Source: Opitutia bacterium
GTDB lineage: Bacteria; Verrucomicrobiota; Verrucomicrobiia; Opitutales; Opitutaceae
Direction of reading: 5' to 3'
Length of the DNA: 37,413 nt
NCBI GenBank assembly: GCA_003142615.1
Contig: PLMW01000053.1
Location: 1,151-38,563 of the forward strand
A program made the position numbers and the translations under genes. Shown here piece after piece: positions 33,301-37,413 of the stretch. Position 1 is the first letter of the stretch. Every line of letters begins with the position of its first letter. The notes beneath the pieces were generated by a model, which did not search any database, was not told where the DNA came from, and saw only the letters and a program-made list of their open reading frames with translations.

Positions 33301-34037
33301 CGGAGGCCCGGTTTGCGGCGGGCGCCCCGCAGCCGTACACCTCCAAACTCGACCTTAACATCAAGGACATCGAAGTCGGGCCGCTGTTCAAGGTTGCCGC
33401 GCCCGACAAGCCGCCGGCGGTCGAGGGCCGCTTCAACGTGCGCAGCCAGGCCGAGGGCGCGGGGCGGACGCTGGTCGATCTCGCCGAACACACGCGTGGC
33501 GATTTTGTGCTGCAGAGTCGCAAGGGCGTTTTCCGCGGTTTGCAGCGGGTGGCGGCGGTTTCGCGCACCGCGAGCATCGTCAGCGGAGCGGCCCGCCTCC
33601 TCGGCCTGGAGGAAAAAATGGGCGGCCTGGTTTCCAGCATCGACCTGACGGCGGAGCTGGCCGGCATGCTGGCCGAGCTGCCGTTCGACCAGCTCAATGT
33701 GCGCCTGTCGCGCGACCAGTCCCTCAACGTCAAGCTGTCCGACTTCACGCTGGTTTCCCCCACCATCCGCCTCCAGGGCGACGGGCAGATCACCCATGAA
33801 CCGGGCCGGAACCTGTTCGATCAGGCGCTGCAGTTGCGGGTGAACATGGGGGTGATGGGGGCGGTGGAAACCAAGGTCTCCCGGGCCAAACTGCCCGTGC
33901 TCTCGGGTGAACGCGACGAACTCGGCTACATGAAGCTGCGCGAACCCTTCGTCATCGGCGGCACGCTCGCCAAGCCGGATGCGAGCCAGCTTTATTTGAT
34001 GCTGGGACGATCGCTGGCGGAGCGGCTGCTGCCGTAA
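30372..34037 (+). CDS. Large AsmA-like envelope protein
   Basis: This 1221-residue protein has one N-terminal membrane helix (about residues 5-27) and a long beta-rich remainder. It begins with the AsmA-like RWVLLRAAAGRPGLKLTVERLAIRSGSLTVHNLQL and ends with an AsmA C-terminal-like region (LNVRLSRDQSLNVKLSDFTLVSPTIRLQGDGQI). Two Pro/Ala-rich linkers (about 117-142 and 877-917) break it. AsmA and TamB-like proteins form hydrophobic grooves that move phospholipids across the periplasm; that role is assigned by family. Start is a GTG at 30372. It lies 145 bases after the efflux operon in the same direction and may have its own promoter (TGCTAATAAT at 30334-30343). The length exceeds E. coli AsmA (617 residues) and approaches YhdP and TamB size. 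Confidence 0.85.
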   Translation: MKIVRGLLVVIAGVIMAAALVVIAACLPTVQRWVLLRAAAGRPGLKLTVERLAIRSGSLTVHNLQLDQPGAHVALADASAEISLWEAVVHRRVIIHNASVAGLKVDLTGPAAPARAQGGGGATLPETAVSAPATAAVPASTLRAAPRPVAFDGVFKYLHLPFEMVLEKCSVGGEVVFFPAAGKPSAHLRLMLTGGHFAPGQEAKFAFDAVVQNPDASAPVDEVEAQGTLTATLDTQGRLERIGTHLEAVASGPRVPAPARLQADVMLARTSTGEAYALTLNSLEAGVENRLLGLNLDYVAGSARLTGSWQVQASQRQVEPFVLGVMLPEFSAVGEGRFEMNSATRDVRLAGRFAGEVNQLEIIDPRLRELGRLSTATTFDLEYGGDHVRVSELVVNISGRKPVLSLRAIQPFAIELTSHKLMAANPEKELLQVNIEGMPLAWVRPFTSAFEVAGDEVKGGFVASLRGGRVWLRTTSPLAVQGLAVTRAGRVLLPASDISVQVEVEHSKEETRIRLEGLTLETAADDRLNARGEVIIKSGAMPATTVQASFEAVLPALLAAYAPIGPVEARGAVAWSQSGGTVQVDRLDAHVLTPDGRPLLELSSAEAFHFNIAQWNVATLSGRSDEVLKVKFGRIPLRVLRPYLGALELEGDLLPGELGVRIQLESLHAAAAGPLRVEKLAAGRAGRAWVRDLAIEIEPVVDCSTQGVTARIAALRVRNAAGASLLSAQAEAAIGPDFTVPKVRGTAAFDLSVPALAAQPFMAGYTPPAQGRMSGEAKFSLDHDWLGEGRLTLNGLVSPATREPLPVANLSFRAGFSEKGDVAVQVPLLLDRAGERSDLTVTATLHPGGSGRSLDAKISSQHFVIDDALALVRAFTAPVAAVEEEKPAGPPARNPEGSIQTEPRPQPPSATVSAPAEATAAWAGLTGEVAIDLKSLVYGRNAEVTGLTGRMAIDPQRLAVEKITGRLDADGQLSLNAEARFAAGAPQPYTSKLDLNIKDIEVGPLFKVAAPDKPPAVEGRFNVRSQAEGAGRTLVDLAEHTRGDFVLQSRKGVFRGLQRVAAVSRTASIVSGAARLLGLEEKMGGLVSSIDLTAELAGMLAELPFDQLNVRLSRDQSLNVKLSDFTLVSPTIRLQGDGQITHEPGRNLFDQALQLRVNMGVMGAVETKVSRAKLPVLSGERDELGYMKLREPFVIGGTLAKPDASQLYLMLGRSLAERLLP

Positions 34038-34344
34038 AAGCGCCGCGGATGACGCGTCCGATGCCGCTGCGGATGACCTGAGCGCATCCACGGGCGGAAT
34101 TTCCACACCGGCAGGATGCGCCGGACACGGGCCTGCCGCGGGACGATGGGGCGAAGCGGACTCCCGCCGCGACGGTGCTGCGTCCGCGGTGAATTAACCT
34201 TCCCCTTGACCCCGCAACCGTTGCTAATGCCTGCGCCGGTCCCCCCAAACGTACTTTCCCCTTGCCTGCGCATCCGGCAGCCTCGACCGTACTTGTTCCC
34301 CGGAAACAGCCTGATCCCCCCGGGCGTAATCAAATGACCCGTTT
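34038..34344. other. 307-base intergenic region before the EF-G paralogue
   Basis: No gene, repeat copy or RNA gene is recognisable. A TTGACC (34206-34211) and a TTGCTAAT (34221-34228) resemble promoter parts, but the spacing of 13 bases or less is too short for a normal pair. The 9-base GTTGCTAAT also occurs upstream of the AsmA-like gene (30332-30340). Confidence 0.4.
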
Positions 34345-36444
34345 ATGAAATCCTATCAGCCTGCTGATATTCGTAATCTCGCCATCGTAGGTCATGCTAC
34401 CTCGGGCAAGACGATGCTGGCGGAAGCCATGCTCATGTGCGGCGATGTCATTCGCCGCATGGGCGGCATCGTCCAGGGTTCAACCGTGTCCGACTACCAC
34501 GTGGGCGAGCAGCAGCGGCAGATTTCGATTCATGCCACGCCGCTCAGCCTCGAGTGGCAGGGCCGCCGGCTCAATGTCATCGACACCCCGGGTTACCTCG
34601 ACTTCAGCAGCGAGGCGCTCAACGCCCTCCGCGTCGTCGATCTCGCGATCGTCGTCATTCATGCCAGCCACGGTATCGGGGTCGGCACCGAGATGATGTG
34701 GGACTACGCCACGCAGTTCGGCATCCCCAAGATCATCGTCATCAATGCGCTCGACAAGGAGAACGTGGACTACGACCTCCTCGTCGAGGAAATCCGCGAG
34801 CGGTTTGGCGCGCAGGTTTTCCCGATGCAGGTGCCGGTCAATCCCGGCCCCGGTTTCAACCAGGTGCTGGATGTGCTGCGCAGCGAGGTCTGCATCTACG
34901 CGGCCGACCGCACGGGCAAATACACGGAGGCGCCGGCGGCGGGCGAATGGAAGGAGCGCGGCGAGGTTCTGCACAAGGAGCTCATCGAGCACATCGCGGA
35001 GTCCGACGACACCCTGCTGGAGAAATTTTTCGCCGAGGGCGGCCTGTCCGAGGAGGTCATGCGCACCGGCATCCATCCCGCCGTGCAGAAACAGGTGTTC
35101 GTCCCGCTGTTCTGCACCGCCGCGGAAAGCAACGTCGGCGTGGCGCGGCTGCTCGATTTTATCGGGCGCTTCGGCTCGTCACCCGTCGACCGCGCCACGG
35201 CCTCGGCCACCGACGCGGCGGACCAGCCCCGCGAGGTGAGCCTGACGGGCAAGGAGCCGGTGGCGTTCGCATTCAAGACGCTGTCCGACCCGTTGAGCGG
35301 CGACCTGTCGATTTTCCGCGTCTACTCCGGCGACGTGCATACCGGCATGGATCTCTACAACAGCGACCGCCGGGTCACCGAGCGCATCGGCCAGTTGTTC
35401 CGTCTCAACGGCAAGGTCCGCACCGCCGTCGACGTGCTCACCGCCGGCGACATCGGCGCCGCCGTGAAACTCCGGGACACCCACACCGGCAACACGCTGT
35501 GCGACTCCCGGCACATCGTCGTGCTGCCAAAGGTCAAATATCCCAAGCCCTACACGCAGGCCGCGCTCAAGCTCAACTCGCGCGGCGACGAGGACAAGCT
35601 CGCCGCCGGCCTCGCCGCGCTGCACGAGGAGGACCCGGCGTTTGAATCCCGCGTCGATGGCGAGCTGCACCAGACCATCATTTCCGCGCAGGGCGAGCTG
35701 CACCTCGAGGTCCTGTTCGAACGGTTGAAGCGCCGTTACAAGATCGACATCGAGATCATCCCGCCGCGCATCCGTTTTCGCGAGACCATCCGCCACAAGG
35801 CCGAGTCGAAATACCGGCACAAGAAGCAGACGGGCGGCGCCGGCCAGTTCGCCGAGGTGTGGATGCGCATCGAGCCCGCGCCGCGTGACAGCGGCGTCGA
35901 GTTCATCGAGTCGCTCTCCGGCCAGAACGTCGACCGCGTGTTCGTGCCGTCGGTCGAGAAGGGCGTGAACACCGCCTGCACCGAGGGCATCCTTGCCGGC
36001 TACCGCGTCGTGGACGTGAAGATCGACTTCTACGACGGCAAGATGCACCCGGTGGACTCGAAGGACATCGCCTTCCAGATCGCCGGCTACTTTGCCTTCA
36101 AGGAGGCCTTCCTGAACGCGCGGCCCTGCCTGCTCGAGCCGATCCACGAGCTGGAGATCCGGGTGCCGGAGGACTGCCTCGGCAAGATCGTCGGCGACCT
36201 GTCGGGCCGCCGCGGCAAGATTCTCGGCATGGACAACGCCGGGCGCCTGCAGGTCGTGAAGGCGCTCGTGCCGGCGGCGGAACTCCACCACTACGGCACG
36301 GTGGTGCGTTCGCTGACCGGCGGCCGCGGCCTGCACAGCGAGAAGTTCAGCCACTACGAGGAGATGCCGGCTGAGTTCGAGCGAAAGGTCGTCGAAGAGG
36401 CCAAAGCGGCGAAGGCGGCGGCCGCCGCCAACCACGGGCACTAG
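34345..36444 (+). CDS. Elongation factor G paralogue with degenerate G4 motif
   Basis: The 699-residue protein has EF-G layout: a GTPase domain (about residues 8-275), domain II (KEPVAFAFKTLSDPLSGDLS), domain III, domain IV (KKQTGGAGQFAEVWMRIEP; VFVPSVEKGV) and domain V (EIRVPEDCLGKIVGDLSGRRG). G1 is intact (GHATSGKT, 16-23) and G3 is DTPGY (80-84). G4 reads NALD (134-137) instead of NKxD. The effector segment STVSDYHVGEQQRQISI resembles the EF-G2-type branch rather than FusA1, which has a longer, different switch I. It is therefore probably a second EF-G, not the main translocase; no rpsL, rpsG or tuf lies nearby. The tail is Ala/Lys-rich (EAKAAKAAAAA). Function in translation, recycling or stress is undetermined. 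Confidence 0.88.
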   Translation: MKSYQPADIRNLAIVGHATSGKTMLAEAMLMCGDVIRRMGGIVQGSTVSDYHVGEQQRQISIHATPLSLEWQGRRLNVIDTPGYLDFSSEALNALRVVDLAIVVIHASHGIGVGTEMMWDYATQFGIPKIIVINALDKENVDYDLLVEEIRERFGAQVFPMQVPVNPGPGFNQVLDVLRSEVCIYAADRTGKYTEAPAAGEWKERGEVLHKELIEHIAESDDTLLEKFFAEGGLSEEVMRTGIHPAVQKQVFVPLFCTAAESNVGVARLLDFIGRFGSSPVDRATASATDAADQPREVSLTGKEPVAFAFKTLSDPLSGDLSIFRVYSGDVHTGMDLYNSDRRVTERIGQLFRLNGKVRTAVDVLTAGDIGAAVKLRDTHTGNTLCDSRHIVVLPKVKYPKPYTQAALKLNSRGDEDKLAAGLAALHEEDPAFESRVDGELHQTIISAQGELHLEVLFERLKRRYKIDIEIIPPRIRFRETIRHKAESKYRHKKQTGGAGQFAEVWMRIEPAPRDSGVEFIESLSGQNVDRVFVPSVEKGVNTACTEGILAGYRVVDVKIDFYDGKMHPVDSKDIAFQIAGYFAFKEAFLNARPCLLEPIHELEIRVPEDCLGKIVGDLSGRRGKILGMDNAGRLQVVKALVPAAELHHYGTVVRSLTGGRGLHSEKFSHYEEMPAEFERKVVEEAKAAKAAAAANHGH

Positions 36445-36570
36445 GAAGACGGCACCCGGCTGCACGCCTTGGTGGCCAACGAAAGCGCCATGCAGAAGGC
36501 CTTCCACGAAGGCGACCGCGTCTGCTGCGGCCTGCACGTCGACGACCTCGTGATCGTGCAGACGGAATGA
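36445..36570 (+). pseudogene. TOBE-like C-terminal remnant of an ABC transporter ATPase
   Basis: Directly after the EF-G TAG (36442-36444), in the same frame, 41 sense codons run to a TGA at 36568-36570. The peptide (including GTRLHALVANES, HEGDRVCCGLHVDDLVIVQT) resembles the C-terminal TOBE domain of PotA-type ABC transporter ATPases: a Gly-rich turn, then GDRV and a final DDLVIV strand. No start codon, Walker motif or upstream part is present, so it looks like the last piece of a lost gene. Readthrough of the TAG, adding 41 residues to EF-G, is an alternative I consider less likely. The match is by eye only. Confidence 0.5.
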
Positions 36571-36658
36571 CCGCTCCGCCGGGGGCGCGGCACTCGCGGC
36601 ACGGTCAACTCCCGCGCCGGCAGTTGCTTTCCACCCCGGGCTTTGACAGCATTCCGCG

Positions 36659-37413
36659 GTGATCGCCTCGGTCCAGTTCAAGCGTTTCAAGGCCTTGCGC
36701 GCCACCAGCCTCCGACTGGGACCGTTCAACCTTGTCATCGGCCCCAACGGCAGCGGCAAGACGAGCCTCATCCAGGCGTTGCTGCGCCTGCGGACGCTCG
36801 CCCGGCCGCCGGCCGCCGGCCCGCCTTCCGATCCGTCCGCCGGGGCCAGCCGCGCGCCGGAGGGCGCCCCCGAGATTGTGTTTCGTTTCACCCCGCCCAA
36901 CGACGACATCGAGGTGCACCTCAGCGGCCGGTCGGAGCACGCCTGCGATCTCCTGCAGGCGCGGCATCCGCCGACCGGGGAGGGCCGCGCCCGCTGGGAG
37001 CGGCTGCGCGAAAAGCTGGGCGGAATCCGCGTCTATCTTTTCGACCACCACGCCATGGCCGGGCCGGTGGCGCCGGCCGAGGACGGCGAGCTCGCCTCCA
37101 ACGGTCACAACATCGCCGCCGTGCTGGCCGCGATGCGCGCCAGGCAGCCGGAGACCTTCGCCCGACTCGCGGCCGAATTCTGCCGCGCCCTGCCGGATTT
37201 CACCGGCATCGAGCCGCAAGCCGCGGACGGGGGAAGGGTGGAGCTGGCGCTGCGCCTGGCGGGGGAGGACGCGCTCATCACGGCGGAAAACATCGCGCAG
37301 GGCGCGCTCTACACCCTGGCCATCCTCACCCTGTCGTTTTCTCCGCGGCCGCCCACGATGCTGTGCCTCGAGGAGACCGACCGGGGCGTGCATCCGCGGC
37401 TGCTGCGCGAGGT
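36659..37413 (+). CDS. AAA family ATPase, SMC/RecF-like (3' end outside window)
   Basis: From a GTG at 36659 the frame stays open for 251 codons to the window edge. It begins IASVQFKRFKALRATSLRLG and has a Walker A of GPNGSGKTS. A middle part contains DGELASNGHNIAAVLAAMRA, and near the edge is a Walker B-like LCLEETDRGVHPRLL. This is the single-chain AAA_21-type ATPase pattern (RecF-like head), where the usual Walker B reads EEPE.GLHP and the signature is near SxGxL; here it is NIAQGAL. Such proteins occur alone or with nucleases in defence systems, but the partner, if any, lies beyond the window. The start codon is uncertain, with no clear ribosome binding site. Confidence 0.8.
   Translation, partial: MIASVQFKRFKALRATSLRLGPFNLVIGPNGSGKTSLIQALLRLRTLARPPAAGPPSDPSAGASRAPEGAPEIVFRFTPPNDDIEVHLSGRSEHACDLLQARHPPTGEGRARWERLREKLGGIRVYLFDHHAMAGPVAPAEDGELASNGHNIAAVLAAMRARQPETFARLAAEFCRALPDFTGIEPQAADGGRVELALRLAGEDALITAENIAQGALYTLAILTLSFSPRPPTMLCLEETDRGVHPRLLRE

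Noticed and set aside
32481-34106. A 541-codon minus-strand frame opposite the AsmA-like gene
   Set aside because: Antisense shadow. The sense strand gives a coherent AsmA-like protein with an N-terminal helix and a family C-terminus.
35179-37393. Minus-strand frames (35179-36909 and 36605-37393) across the end of EF-G and the AAA gene
   Set aside because: They overlap EF-G domains III-V and the Walker motifs on the plus strand, which are clearly real, and show no domains themselves.
1-37413. tRNA, rRNA and riboswitch searches by eye
   Set aside because: No T-loop motif, cloverleaf or known riboswitch core was recognised in any intergenic region; a covariance-model scan would be needed to be certain.

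Overview
The window is GC-rich bacterial chromosome, densely coding on both strands. It contains no tRNA, rRNA, CRISPR array, insertion sequence or phage gene that I can see. The gene families, the large AsmA-like protein, the Ala/Pro-tailed ribosomal proteins and the repeated intergenic hairpins built from CACGGAT/CACAGAG heptamers all suggest a Verrucomicrobiota genome, probably near Opitutales. That assignment is inference, not a marker-gene result.

Layout. (1) 1-3822, minus strand: a system II cytochrome c maturation operon made of an internally duplicated lipoprotein, ResB/CcsB, and CcsA, which runs off the left edge. (2) 4098-14725: a 5-oxoproline (pyroglutamate) locus with a DUF2127 membrane protein, pxpB, pxpC and pxpA, then a two-subunit DUF969/DUF979 5-oxoproline transporter and pyroglutamyl peptidase (pcp). 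Between pxpA and the transporter lie two minus-strand genes: a sodium:solute symporter and a hybrid histidine kinase with a periplasmic solute-binding sensor. (3) 14.8-20 kb: a membrane-anchored monoheme c-type protein, a fatty-acid-hydroxylase-like membrane protein, serA and ychF on the minus strand, and an MbfA-like ferritin/VIT fusion. (4) 20.1-23.8 kb: rpsP-trmD-rplS without rimM, then transketolase. (5) 24-30.2 kb: a MarR regulator with a clear inverted-repeat operator candidate, followed by a tripartite RND efflux operon. (6) 30.4-37.4 kb: a 1221-residue AsmA-like protein, an EF-G paralogue with a degenerate G4 motif, a 41-codon TOBE-like gene remnant in frame after the EF-G stop, and an AAA ATPase cut by the right edge.

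How it fits together. Pcp would release 5-oxoproline from peptides, DUF969/DUF979 would import it, and PxpABC would convert it to glutamate with ATP; the kinase could sense a related nutrient. CcsA/ResB would attach haem to proteins such as the CNACH protein at 14.8 kb. MarR would control the efflux pump.

The most unusual feature is a family of intergenic inverted repeats, four clear copies and one possible relic, whose arms are mostly three CACRGAK heptamers with a fixed pattern of spacers. Each clear copy lies between two genes read in the same direction, and one has a terminator in its loop.
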